Source: Anadara kagoshimensis (taxonomy: Eukaryota; Mollusca; Bivalvia; Arcoida; Arcidae). Taken from it: a DNA stretch of 64,000 nt. Below the pieces are notes generated by a model. The model searched no databases. It was given only the letters and a program-made list of their open reading frames with translations, and had not been told where the DNA came from. Shown piece by piece: positions 23,401 through 32,100 of the stretch (within the stretch, counting starts at the first letter, position 1; each line of letters starts with the position of its first letter). The stretch spans positions 67,869,260 to 67,933,259 of the forward strand of contig CM037870.1 of the NCBI GenBank assembly GCA_021292105.1. The letters are read 5' to 3'. The translations under genes and the position numbers were made by a program.

Positions 23401-26400
23401 GCCATCATTCTGTTACTAAATAAGAGATGGAGTAATTATTTCAGGTATTGTTCAAGTTTAAGATAGAATATTTTTGTGTATTTTTTTATTTTTTTTTTGC
23501 CGCTTGTTGTATAAACTTTCAAAAGTATAAACAATTAAGGAAAGTATATTTCGATTAAAACTTTAGATTTTCATTATATTTCGTATTAGATTGGACTGAA
23601 AATTGATTTCGATTTAAACGTTGGAATTTTTGTTATATTTCGTAATTTGGACTGAAAATTCACTTCGAATTAAGCAAAATTTCGAATTTCGGTATTTCGA
23701 ATTAAACATACAAATTTACATAGAAATACATAGCGGTCTGACGGGACCATTTGCATCACTTCGATTTAAGCGAAATTTCGATTCAACCGATTTCGAATTA
23801 ACGAGAGTCGACTGTAATTCTAACTAGGTCACTGTTGACATATTTTTTGTTACTAAACTCAAACTAGGTCACTATTAACACATTGTAAGTCACTGAATTC
23901 AAACTAGGTCACTGTTTACACATTTTAGTGACTTAAAACTAGGTCACTATTGACACATTATAGGTCACTGAATCTTTATGCATGCCTTTGGAATCTAGGT
24001 CACAATAACGGTCACTATATCCCTATTTATGATTTTGGAATGATATGAGTTTTATTTTGTTTTGTTTTTAGTTGGTCCACCAATGTTGTTCCCAGTATAT
24101 TTCCAGTTTATGTTATTTAGACATATATTTACCAGAAAGCTGTGGGTGGTAAGTATTCTCAATATACACTCTGGTTTCCTTCACCATTCCAGAACTGACT
24201 GTCTTGATTTAAGTCAAAGAATCTTGATTAAGCATGAAACACCATTCCTCCTCTTCACTGTACCTTTTTTATATACATGATCAAAAACTTTCAATTTTAA
24301 TGATCAAAAAGTGCCAAGGCTCTCGCAGGGTCATATTTGGGACCAATATTTGGTCCCATTCAAAATTACAATTTTATGGGTTTTTTTCACAAAGCTGATT
24401 TTAAAAATTTAAATTGACTGTAAAAATGTTAAAATTAGTCAAAATAAGACTGAATTAAAAATCAATCTTGAAACAAATAAAACTAATATATATTACTACT
24501 AACATGTAAGTTGATTACTAGCTAGTCTGGACCACTACGGTAGTGCAGCTGGTAGTGTTCTTGCTTGGTATTTGGAAAGTATTGGGTTTGAACCCTGGTC
24601 CAGGGTCTGACCGAGACTTGAAAATAGGAAGTGACTGTTCTTTTGCCAAGCACTCGGCATTTAAAAATGAAATTCATGGTCCTTCAGAATAAACCTTAGT
24701 GCCACACCTTCCCCGTGACAGTAGGCATGGAACATTAAAGAACACTCTTCACATTGCCCTTAGTGCACTACAAAGGTCAAATTGTGCTAGTTTACATATA
24801 GCTGGTGACTTTATGATATAAGTGAAATATTCTTGACTGGACCATAAAACTCCATTCAATCAATCATCAGCTGGTGTACTACTGATTATATTGTGACAGT
24901 GGTAAAGCTTTCGACATATTAGCTGTAGTTGTACTTTTTTAGGTGGGTAGAAATTTCCCTGGCTTTAAAAACGGTTTAATGTCATATATTAGTTTTTCTG
25001 ATACAGTTATTTTTTTCATTGTGTTTCATATTTTTCTTGAGAATTTTTGTGAGGATGACATTTTAACAAGTTGCTTATCTACTACTGGTGGTCAGAGAAA
25101 TCATTTGTTGGAACAGTTTTGGCTTTGACTGATGTGAAGCTCCACTCACATCCCTTTACACTCCAAAAAAGGTTCTGTTTGTGACGTCACACTCAGCCAT
25201 GTCACTTGAGCATCTCCATGAGGTTATGGTGATTGTTTTGATAAGGTGATAAGCAACAAAAATATCATTGTAAATATACTGTAAACCGCTTTATATTGGC
25301 GCATACTTATTTTAGCGATTGATGACTAGTAAACATATTAGCGCAGTTTAATTTTAGCGTAATCAATTCCCGTCTGAACTGTTTAATACATCTTTATATT
25401 GTCGTATTTTCTCGCCTAAAATCCACAACTTTTAGCCAAAAAATAAAATTTGAGAAAGGGATGCCAGGTTACAAGATAATCATAAAAATAACTATGTAAT
25501 GTTTGACTTTTACTGAGAAAATCTCCGTAACTGACCCAGGAAGTCACTAGACTGACAGATGTCTGCAGGAAGCTTTCATCATAATCTGGTCCTCTCGTCG
25601 ATTAGACATTTTACTGAATAAATATTTAAATCAATAATAACATATTTTGTTTTTATTCATTTAAATACCAACTAGTTTTTTTTACAAATGTTTCGACACA
25701 CTGTCGATGTATCCCCGATAACAGCCGCTTAGATCATTATAGAGGTCAATAATTAGGATTTATATTATGTTGCCGACACCACAGAAAAAAAAACAATTTT
25801 CGCATAACGGGTCTAATTTATTGATATAATTGTTAATATTTTAATGGTTGAAGCCAACTACTGGTAAATTAAAATTAATTACCTGAAAAGGTGACTTGTC
25901 AGATTGAACGTATCACATACAATGGCCAGTAATTAACAGCTATGCCAGTGTTCCCTAATTTATCCGTTTGTCGGTGGTCAGTCTACCGGGTCTGGGTAAT
26001 TAATCCCTAATTACTTATCATGTGCGGGTATATTGATGGAAGCCATACCAGTGTCATTCAGAACTATTATTATTTTAACACTAACTATATAACCATTTAA
26101 CGTGCGTCCATACCCATTCATAGTCACAGCCGTGATGTACAGTACTGACCTTTTTTTGTTGTAATTTTAGCGGCATTTTTATTTTAGCGCTGACACTCTT
26201 ATCGCCGATTGCGCTAAAATAAAACTGCCGCTAAAAAAACACGGTTTACGGTATATATATATACAATGTATAATGTTAATATTTAATTATTTACAGGATC
26301 TTATTGTGGTGCTAGCGTTTTACATCAAGTTTTTTGCACTGTACACTCCAATTCTAGGTCTAGGATGGACTCTAGTCTACTATGAAGTAATGAGGTAAGT

Positions 26401-28937
26401 AACCAACATTTTACATGTAGTTTCTAAAACAGCCTCTATGATGTACATGTGGAAATGTTCTACAATAGCACAAAAAATAACTTTGAACTACATGTAAATC
26501 TGTGTATTTATTGAAAAATATTTTTAAATAATATTTGTACATGTATTTATCTTGTTGATTCTTAAAAAAATTAATGCTGTTGATTGTGAACCAAATATGA
26601 TTTGATCCTGGCATTTAAAATACCAGGTGCTTATCCTGAATTACATGTACCGGTACATATATACACAGTAAAGGTGATAATTTTTTACTGGGGTGAAAAT
26701 TTAGCTATTTCTAAAATCTGCCATGGGTGTAATTTTCGGGTAACCTATATAAGTGGGTGTATATTCTATATATTATGATATATCAACCTATATGGTAGAA
26801 ATTTTCACATGGGTAAAACTTTCGTGGTAATTTCTTTAGCACAAAATAAGCCAAAATTTTACCCACAGGAAAATTCCCCCCTTTACCGTATTTATTTTAT
26901 GCCCTGGTCACCCATTTCTGGATCACCTGCCCAGTTCTACTCTATAAATTTCACAGTGAAAAGCCTATTTCCGTAGTTTGACATGGATTTGATAGATGCA
27001 CAACCATGGTGTAACTGTACTAGTATGTAATAAACTGTAACTAACTATAAAAATCTTGACTACTTCAGACTTAGGTTCAAAAACTGTTGTGGATAAATAA
27101 GTACTGCTATGTACATGTATGACTTTGAATGATTAGAAATGATCAGCTTACACTGAAAGCTACTGACCAATAAGATAACCACAAAGCTGATCCAGAGAGG
27201 TAATCTGTGAATGTGAGACCAGGGAATTGTAGGGTGATAAAAAAATAATTGGCTTACCTGAGGAGCACAATACAATGATAAACCAATAGATGTTGAATTT
27301 ATATACTTATTTTACAGGGTGATAGAAAGTCATTGGTTTACCTGGGTAGCACAGTCAAATCATATACCAATGGATGTCGATAATGATAAAGCTAAGCCGT
27401 GGTTAAAGCTACAAATGCATGCTACCTGTGATGTAGAGAAATCCTTCTTCAATGATTGGTTTACGGGTCATCTTAACTTCCAGATAGAGCACCAGTAAGT
27501 ATACTTAGTCAGTTATTATACCCCCTCCCACACCACCCCCACCCCCCACCACCACCACCATCTGTATACTACATTTATGTTTTATGTACATACCAGTATA
27601 TATAACAGTTTGTCAGTTTATTCGCCGAAGATGAGTGTTTTATCTAAGCACTCTGTTTTCTCCATCATCCCAAAAAGGCTGCCTCGATACTTATAAGTGA
27701 AATATTTTTAATACCATGTACCCACTCCAATCAGTGGTCTTAGACATAAGGCTTCCATGTTTACTAAAGTTTGTAAGGTTTATACATATGGTACTACACA
27801 AGACATTGTACAATGTAATACTATAACAAACAAATATTTCCAAAACATAAGATTGTATGGTATACAATGGCTAACAATGAAAAATTTGCTTCTGAAGTTA
27901 ATTGATTTCGATGTCAAGATTTTATATTCATTATGGAAATGTTATTAATTTTCTTTTTTGTTATGGAAAAATCAAGTACCGGTAGTTGGACATTTTGCAC
28001 ATTTCATAATTCATGAATTTAAATTAATGTTATATAACTTTGTATATTTCAGTTTGTTCCCCACAATGCCAAGACACAATTTATACAAGATAGCCCCACT
28101 TGTTGAGTCATTATGTAAGAAACATAATGTACCATATAAAGTTAAACCATTGTGGACTGCCTTCAGGGATGTAGTGACGTAAGTATTGTTAATGGTCTCT
28201 CCTTGTAGTACCATATAAGTATTTTAATTGTCTCCCCTTGCTGAAAGTTTCAATTTGGTTGAATGCTGTTTTACATCACATCAGTATTTTTGGCTATTCA
28301 GGACTAGATAATTATTCATTCATCTCAAGTGGTGCATAAGAGGGTCTAGGTAATCAAATGATCTAAATCATGCACTTACGGATCACAGCATCTCTCATTA
28401 GGACAGATATTAATGTGAGAAAGTTTGTCAGTTCAATTGCCAATGTTGTTTGGTTTCTTTTGTTTCTTCCGTCATTCCTGGACTGACTGCCTGGATATAA
28501 GTGAAAATTCTCGACTGGTGAGTAAATCGTCATAAAAAATTGTAAGATTGAATTGGTGCATTAGTGTACGTACAGATGTGATCCAATTTGTACTTGTGAA
28601 TACTTATTATGGGGGGGAGCTTTAGAGTGTTCAGGCACTTTGGCCGCATTACTGAAAGAGATGATACAAGAACTTCAAAATTAATCCATATGCTTTTTGT
28701 ACAACTATGCACTTGAAAGTTGTAAGGAATGAAGCAAAATTTATTCTGGCAACAATTGGTATTCTCTTCCAATGAACCTTTCCCAATTATACATTTTTCT
28801 CAGGTGACTGTAAATGCATATTGGCCTCTAAATTGCTTAATGTGTCACACTGAAATGTGTTCATTGTGTTTTTTAGGTCCTTGAAGCATGGTGGAGAATT
28901 ATGGGAGGCTGCTTACCATGCTCACCACTTGTCGTAA
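9108..28937 (+). CDS. FADS: Front-end fatty acid desaturase (cytochrome b5-fusion, FADS1/FADS2 family)
   Basis: The gene encodes a membrane desaturase that inserts a double bond between an existing one and the carboxyl end of a fatty acyl-CoA, in polyunsaturated fatty acid synthesis in the ER; Delta5 or Delta6 specificity cannot be read here. Coding exons: 9108-9287, 12101-12244, 14223-14369, then 16157-16258 or 16607-16708, 20656-20715, 21684-21749, 22322-22382, 24072-24148, 26297-26394, 27318-27494, 28053-28178, 28877-28937. All phases join to 432 aa (human FADS2: 444). An N-terminal cytochrome b5 domain has HPGG at 44-47 and the second haem histidine at 67 (AFH). The histidine boxes are HDFGH (165-169), HYQHH (202-206) and QIEHH (367-371); the Q in place of H in box three is the front-end signature. 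The last box is split by intron 10 (CA|T). The start was chosen because MGRGG leads directly into the b5 fold. Exon 4 is duplicated. Confidence 0.95.
9538..11024. repeat. ~590-bp direct duplication flanking a SINE (intron 1)
   Basis: Bases 9538-10133 and 10440-11020 are near-identical in the same orientation, offset by about 902 bp (for example CATACTGGGATCTGCTCAAG at 9543 and 10445, and TAAGATTCCATAATGAGC near 10085 and 10981). The 300 bp between them is a SINE. Several small indels and substitutions separate the copies. Confidence 0.85.
10138..10439 (+). repeat. tRNA-derived SINE between the duplicated blocks
   Basis: It has the same family body as 5786-6158: TGGTAGAGTGCTCGC, B box GGTTTCGAACCC (near-canonical), TTTTGCCAAGCACCATTCATT, and the final GTCTTGTTATAAGTAAA. 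Confidence 0.75.
11081..11235 (+). repeat. Dispersed ~150-bp repeat (GCCAAATTTC...TTTGGCTACC family)
   Basis: The order is GCCAAATTTCTAAAAATT, a block like AATGTATTTTCCCTAGATTTGG, then TTTCTCTGAAATGAGTAGCCAATG and GGCTACCTGGAATGGAAA. Same-strand relatives lie at 15738-15880, 18795-18945 and 19468-19612. Confidence 0.6.
11465..11498 (+). repeat. (TC)n microsatellite
   Basis: About 34 bases of TC dinucleotides with one TTC interruption, in desaturase intron 1. Confidence 0.95.
11583..11846. repeat. Molluscan CCCCCGC...GGGGG repeat with a poly-G tract
   Basis: It starts TATACCCCCGCTTAAAAAGT with its complement GTGGGGGGTATA close by, then GTCCGTCCGTCCTTCCG, and ends at GCTCACAGTTTTTCTAG. A run of 19 G lies at 11791-11809. 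A related fragment is at 50152-50310. This type is common in bivalve genomes; no coding content. Confidence 0.65.
12101..12244 (+). CDS. FADS: Desaturase exon 2: end of cytochrome b5 domain and linker
   Basis: Residues 61-108. It begins DAFSAFH, giving the second haem ligand at residue 67, and ends NLRETADKM. Acceptor ATATTTTTAG, donor ATG|GTAAAT, phase 0 on both sides. Confidence 0.95.
12262..12436 (+). repeat. Dispersed repeat shared with 24305-24487
   Basis: Shared blocks include CTCTCTTAACAGGGTTATAT versus CTCTCGCAGGGTCATATT, then GGTCCCATTCA, and the end GGAAACAAATAAAACTTA. A weaker relative is at 6222-6290. No coding content. Confidence 0.5.
13148..13291 (+). pseudogene. Exon-like open segment with stop and poly(A) signal inside the Harbinger-like element
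   Basis: After an acceptor-like TTCTTTAG the frame [15 protein letters not shown]... runs 47 codons to a TAA at 13289-13291. AATAAA follows at 13408-13413. The composition is acidic and protein-like ([20 protein letters not shown]). It may be the last exon of the element's own second protein or a captured host exon. It is not similar to anything I recognise. Confidence 0.35.
13465..13640 (+). repeat. tRNA-derived SINE nested in the Harbinger-like element
   Basis: It opens GGGGCCGTGGTGGTTAATAG, followed by GTGGTTGGCTTTAACCGC and a B-box-like TAGATCCCCGATTC. This is a typical Ser/Leu-tRNA-like SINE head (gtGGTTAA anticodon-arm pattern). It is not a functional tRNA gene because the stems do not pair well. 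Confidence 0.6.
14223..14369 (+). CDS. FADS: Desaturase exon 3: first transmembrane hairpin
   Basis: Residues 109-157. [20 protein letters not shown] and the following [12 protein letters not shown] are the first two membrane segments. Acceptor TTTATTGTAG, donor CAG|GTATGT, phase 0. Confidence 0.95.
14370..16156. other. Desaturase intron 3
   Basis: No coding sequence seen. A dispersed ~150-bp repeat copy lies at 15738-15880. Around 15550-15720 there is a SINE-like stretch (TTTGAGCACTAGCGGTGCTG, AGCAGAAATGGTGGG). A T-rich tract leads into exon 4a. Confidence 0.6.
16157..16258 (+). CDS. FADS: Desaturase exon 4a: first alternative histidine-box-1 exon
   Basis: It encodes 34 residues, [16 protein letters not shown] then [18 protein letters not shown]. 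It has acceptor TTCCTTCAG, donor AAG|GTAATT, phase 0 at both ends. The AQAGW opening matches vertebrate FADS2 best. It is the same length as exon 4b and 20 of 34 residues are identical, with the block from QHDF to LSVF invariant. Probably used as an alternative to 4b. Confidence 0.9.
16607..16708 (+). CDS. FADS: Desaturase exon 4b: second alternative histidine-box-1 exon
   Basis: It encodes 34 residues, [16 protein letters not shown] then [18 protein letters not shown]. It has acceptor ATTTACAG, donor AAG|GTATTT, phase 0 at both ends, 348 nt downstream of 4a. It is intact: all catalytic histidines are kept and no stops occur. The difference lies mainly after the box, in the stretch leading into the next membrane segment. 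Including both exons would keep the frame but duplicate the metal-binding box. Confidence 0.9.
16709..20655. other. Desaturase intron 4 (3.9 kb)
   Basis: No third exon-4-like copy (no further HDxGH-coding stretch) was found. It contains a MITE (17346-17782), two dispersed-repeat copies (18795-18945, 19468-19612), a run of 22 G (19854-19875) and a 47-bp tandem duplication near 20195-20290 (TTGAAGGGTTACTATCTCAG). Confidence 0.7.
17346..17782. mobile_element. 437-bp TA-flanked MITE
   Basis: The inverted tips CAGTAAAACC...GGTTTTACTG are flanked by TA on both sides. Homology beyond the tips is weak. It contains an inverted pair around 17590-17680 (GCACCTTTTACCTCTAA-like arms). Non-coding. Confidence 0.6.
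20656..20715 (+). CDS. FADS: Desaturase exon 5: histidine box 2
   Basis: Residues 192-211, [20 protein letters not shown], carry the HxxHH iron-binding box. Acceptor TATATTAAG, donor GTT|GTAAGT, phase 0. Confidence 0.95.
21125..21340 (+). repeat. Fragment of a DNA repeat with ACCGAA motifs
   Basis: TATAACCTCCGGAAACCGAA with repeated AACCGAA/ACCGGC motifs looks like one end of a TA-inserting element. TATAACCTCTCTAC recurs at 21466. A matching inverted right end was not found, so the boundaries are approximate. Confidence 0.35.
21684..21749 (+). CDS. FADS: Desaturase exon 6
   Basis: Residues 212-233. [17 protein letters not shown] follows the vertebrate order HKDPDV...FVLGE. Acceptor TTTTATAG, donor GAG|GTTAGT. 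Confidence 0.93.
22322..22382 (+). CDS. FADS: Desaturase exon 7
   Basis: It encodes [20 protein letters not shown], matching the LPYNHQHEYF block of FADS2. The donor ATAG|GTGAGT leaves phase 1. Confidence 0.93.
22526..23814 (+). mobile_element. pogo/Tigger-like DNA element, copy 2, in desaturase intron 7
   Basis: Its ends CAGTCGACTCTCGTTAATTC and GAATTAACGAGAGTCGACTG are a perfect inverted pair of at least 20 bp, with TA on both sides. At 1289 bp it is longer and has better-kept ends than copy 1. A shortened version of the copy-1 minus-strand frame sits at 23208-23408. Confidence 0.8.
23821..23975 (+). repeat. ~45-bp tandem repeat, about four copies
   Basis: AACTAGGTCACTGTTGACA-like units (23823, 23870, 23907, 23937) begin immediately at the right end of the transposon and stop before exon 8. 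The copies are diverged. Confidence 0.7.
24072..24148 (+). CDS. FADS: Desaturase exon 8
   Basis: It encodes [13 protein letters not shown] and [10 protein letters not shown], the cytosolic-to-membrane stretch matching IGPPLLIPMYFQY. Acceptor TTGTTTTTAG, donor GTG|GTAAGT. Confidence 0.93.
24305..24487 (+). repeat. Dispersed repeat shared with 12262-12436
   Basis: GCTCTCGCAGGGTCATATTT, GGTCCCATTCAAAATTA and the final GAAACAAATAAAACTAA match the intron-2 copy in the same order. Confidence 0.5.
24530..24872 (+). repeat. tRNA-derived SINE, most complete copy
   Basis: It has a B box GGTTTGAACCC, GACCGAGACTTG, TTTTGCCAAGCACTCGGCAT, GTGCACTACAAAGG, ATATAAGTGAAATATTC and a CATTCAATCAATCA tail. It lies in desaturase intron 8. 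Confidence 0.8.
25279..26251. mobile_element. 973-bp TA-flanked DNA element
   Basis: It has left end CTGTAAACCGC and right end CGGTTTACGG with TA on both sides. Both ends carry short ATTTTAGCG/CGCTAAAAT motifs (for example near 25312, 25355, 26164, 26190, 26212). No open frame of note. Non-autonomous Tc1/mariner-type is likely. Confidence 0.65.
26297..26394 (+). CDS. FADS: Desaturase exon 9: membrane segments
   Basis: It encodes [19 protein letters not shown] and [12 protein letters not shown], two hydrophobic spans before the C-terminal catalytic part. Acceptor TATTTACAG, donor AG|GTAAGT in phase 2. Confidence 0.93.
26666..26888. mobile_element. ~220-bp inverted-repeat MITE
   Basis: CAGTAAAGGTGATAATTTT at the left pairs with AAAATTCCCCCCTTTACCG at the right. 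Repeated TGGGTGTAATTTTCGGG-like blocks lie between. Target duplication unclear. Confidence 0.5.
27318..27494 (+). CDS. FADS: Desaturase exon 10: includes most of histidine box 3
   Basis: It encodes [40 protein letters not shown] and QIEH. The last histidine codon of QIEHH is split CA|T across the intron. Acceptor TTTTACAG, donor CA|GTAAGT. Confidence 0.95.
27600..27745 (+). repeat. SINE 3'-body fragment
   Basis: GTTTGTCAGTTTATTCGCCG, TGTTTTCTCCATCATCC and CTCGATACTTATAAGTGAAA match the conserved central/3' domain of molluscan SINEs. Another fragment is at 28400-28535 and one at 30690-30900. Confidence 0.55.
28053..28178 (+). CDS. FADS: Desaturase exon 11
   Basis: It completes QIEHH and continues [20 protein letters not shown], nearly identical to vertebrate FADS. 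Acceptor GTATATTTCAG, donor AC|GTAAGT. Confidence 0.95.
28877..28937 (+). CDS. FADS: Desaturase last coding exon
   Basis: It encodes [19 protein letters not shown] and TAA at 28935-28937, like the RSLKKSGKLWLDAYLHK end of FADS2. Acceptor GTTTTTTAG. Confidence 0.93.
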
Positions 28938-29124
28938 AGTTTATTGCTGCCAAAGTTTTCGATATAACTAATATACTGCTTGTCACAATGGAAGTGCCAT
29001 CGGAGACTTAAAATACCTTTCCAGTGCAGAAAAAAACCCTAAGCTGTATGAACAAATTGTAATGAACAATGTTAAATAATTACTATGTTGACTTCCTATG
29101 TGTTATCATGTGTAAAAACTGAAG

Positions 29125-29130
29125 AATAAA
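29125..29130 (+). terminator. Candidate poly(A) signal of the desaturase
   Basis: This is the first AATAAA after the stop codon, followed by an A run. Further AATAAA hexamers near 29622, 29677 and 29987 could give longer 3' ends. Confidence 0.45.
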
Positions 29131-32100
29131 AAAAAAACTGGTTGGATCATTTTTATGAAACGGATCAGCTCAGCTGTTAATAACCGGTTATTTTAGAAAG
29201 CAATATGTTTTTGTGAGAGGAAGGAGGCTGGGAAGGGAGGGTATAATTAATTGTTATTACATATTGTTATTGTCAGTCTTTATTATTGGTAATTATCGTA
29301 TTTATAATTTATTTATTTGTAGCTATTCACATTACACTACTAAGTTATCTCCCCTGTACAAAAATGGATGATTGTGTCACAGTCCAATATTTAAGATTGT
29401 TGAAGAACAATATACATGTATAAGTTTTAAAAGTTTTTGATGGTTTAGATCATGTAGATGTTCAAACTAGCCAAAGTTTTTAGGTTTTTTTCCTGACAAA
29501 TCTGACAAATCTTGTAGTGTTCAGTCTAGAAGGAGTTTTTGCATCATTTGCCTCAAATTACAAAAATTACTGTCCAAAGGCAAAAAACTGGCTTTATTTT
29601 AGTCTTTAGTTGAGTTTGAAATAAATCCAGTTCTATCTCTCATTTATATTTTTTTTTACATAATATTGATCTTTTCAAATAAAACAATATTATTAGGTTG
29701 ACCCAATTTTGTAAAACATGGACCATTTGGAGGTTTGGAACAGGATGACCCAACCAATTACATTTCTGGATTGAACACTGAAATTTGGCACCATTCAAAT
29801 AAGAGACATGAAAAGTTATTTTTGTCCATGTACTTTATGTGGCATCAGTCCAGATAACAGCTTTGTTTTTACTTCGTATCATGATTATAGTTCCTCAAAT
29901 TTAACTTTTTTTTATTTTTAACTTAGATATTTTGTTTTTTGTTATGCATTTTTTAAAGAAAAAAAACAACAATATAATTTATTCATAATAAATGTAAAAA
30001 TGTTTTCTTTGTTTTAATATACAACATAAGGCATTATGTTAACAATGTGGGGAATTGAAATGTATCGGTATTCTGTAACCAGTATGAATGGCACACTGGT
30101 TTTTTTTGCACTGCCATTTAATTTTGTCACCAGGGTATTAACATATTGAATGGAATGTAAATCTGTTGTGTTTTGTATTATTGTCAAACAATAGGCATTA
30201 GATTGGTATATGTTCTGTAATGTTATCCAGACAGCTGAAAATTAGTTATTTAATATACTGAAGATACAAAAAACTGTTGTACATTCCATGACCAACAAAC
30301 AGGATGATTTTAATATGACCAACAGTATACATTATATTTTTATGGAACTTTTTAATAGTAAGTCAAAACATGCTTCCAAGTCCAGAGACCAGCCTTCATT
30401 GCCATCAATATATATAATTGCCAGAAACTGCCTCCAATGTCATCCATATAATGGTTAGAATCCTGCCTTCAGTGACATGAGTGACAAACCCAGTATTTAA
30501 AGATCGGTAACTTATGGTACTTCAATGCTGCTTCTGTAAATCCCAAAATTTTAGCATGAATTTATTTTGCGAGAATTGTCATTTCAAGATATTTGCATAC
30601 TGTTATTTCCGTGTCGTCAGATGATAGTTAGTTATTATACTGTAAACTGAAGCTAGTCATAACACCCTGTTGTCCTGATTTCTACTGCTCACATACCCTC
30701 TCTTACCATACTAGGTAATTCTCTCCTTCATTTTGCTCTCACTGCCTAGGTTTAAATCTCTGTGATATATATCCTAGTGTGAGAAAGTCTGTCTGTTAGT
30801 TTACCGTCGATGGTTGGCAGTTCTTTGTAGACACTCCTGTTTCCTCCACTTTCCCTGATCACCTCAATTTAATTGTTCTTTTTTCATTTTGCTGCTATGA
30901 ATTTTATCTTTCTATAAAAGAATAAATAGCTCTGATTATTCATATTGAATAATTTTGTTTAGTTTGCAGTGAAATAAATCCACACAGTGGAACAGAAAAA
31001 ACAAACATCTTTATCATACGTTTGTTTCAATATAGACTTTGTTTATGTTTTCTGTTTAAATTTCTTTATGATTCTTTTTAAGATATTTTTTTTTTCTAAA
31101 TCAAGATATTTTTTCTTACTCCATTTTTATAAACCTTTATTGATGATGGGTCATGGTATACTGTTAATCAAAAATAAACATATTAACCTTTTGTATACCA
31201 ATATAGCTATGTGGTCATATTATGGTATACCGTTATCTGTTTTTATTTGCCCATATTAATGTTGATGATGGGAAGTATTACGGTATACTGTTTGTTATGA
31301 ACTTGTTAACATTTTAAAATTGAAAAATACAAGTAAAGCTCTCTTGCCATAGAGCTGTAGTTGTGTACCAGTACTTGTATGCAACTAGTCGGTAAGATGT
31401 AACAGGGTATGTTATTCAGAAACCATCAAATTAAATAACACATGGATTCACATAATTTTTGAAAAATTACTTTTGGATTCTTTCATGTTTAACCAATTAT
31501 TTTTGTAATAAGTTTTAATTGCATTATTGGACCATGATTGAAATACAGTTTGTAAGCAGCAATTATATGATTTGGAACAATATCATGTCACACTAACACA
31601 TAGCATCATGATAATGTAGTCCAACAATATGTCAGTTACAAGTGGAATTTTATTGACACTTGACCCAGTGCCAGGCAAATTATTTGTCGGACATATAGTT
31701 GATAGTAATTAAAATTGCCAAAATGTAATGCTAAAATGGAAATTATATAAAATAAAATTGCATCTTTTTGGCCAAGCAGTTTGAAAAATTTTATTTGGGC
31801 CATTTGTACTATTTGTAACCTTATTAATGCACTTATTCATATATATATTTGTAAAAAAACCAAAACACAATTTTGAAATTAAATTTAAAAGAATTGTATA
31901 AATTTTAAATATAAAAAAGTTATAACATTTAGATATAGAATTTATTTTCAGAAGAAAAAAAATTGTTTGAATTATAAGAATGTATTAAGAATGTAATTGG
32001 ATAATATTTATGAGTGGAGGTTCATGTCAGAATTTTTTTATGGTTCCATCCTTTTCCCATTTTTAGTTCATGTGTAGTTTTTAAAAGCATTTGTTTATCA

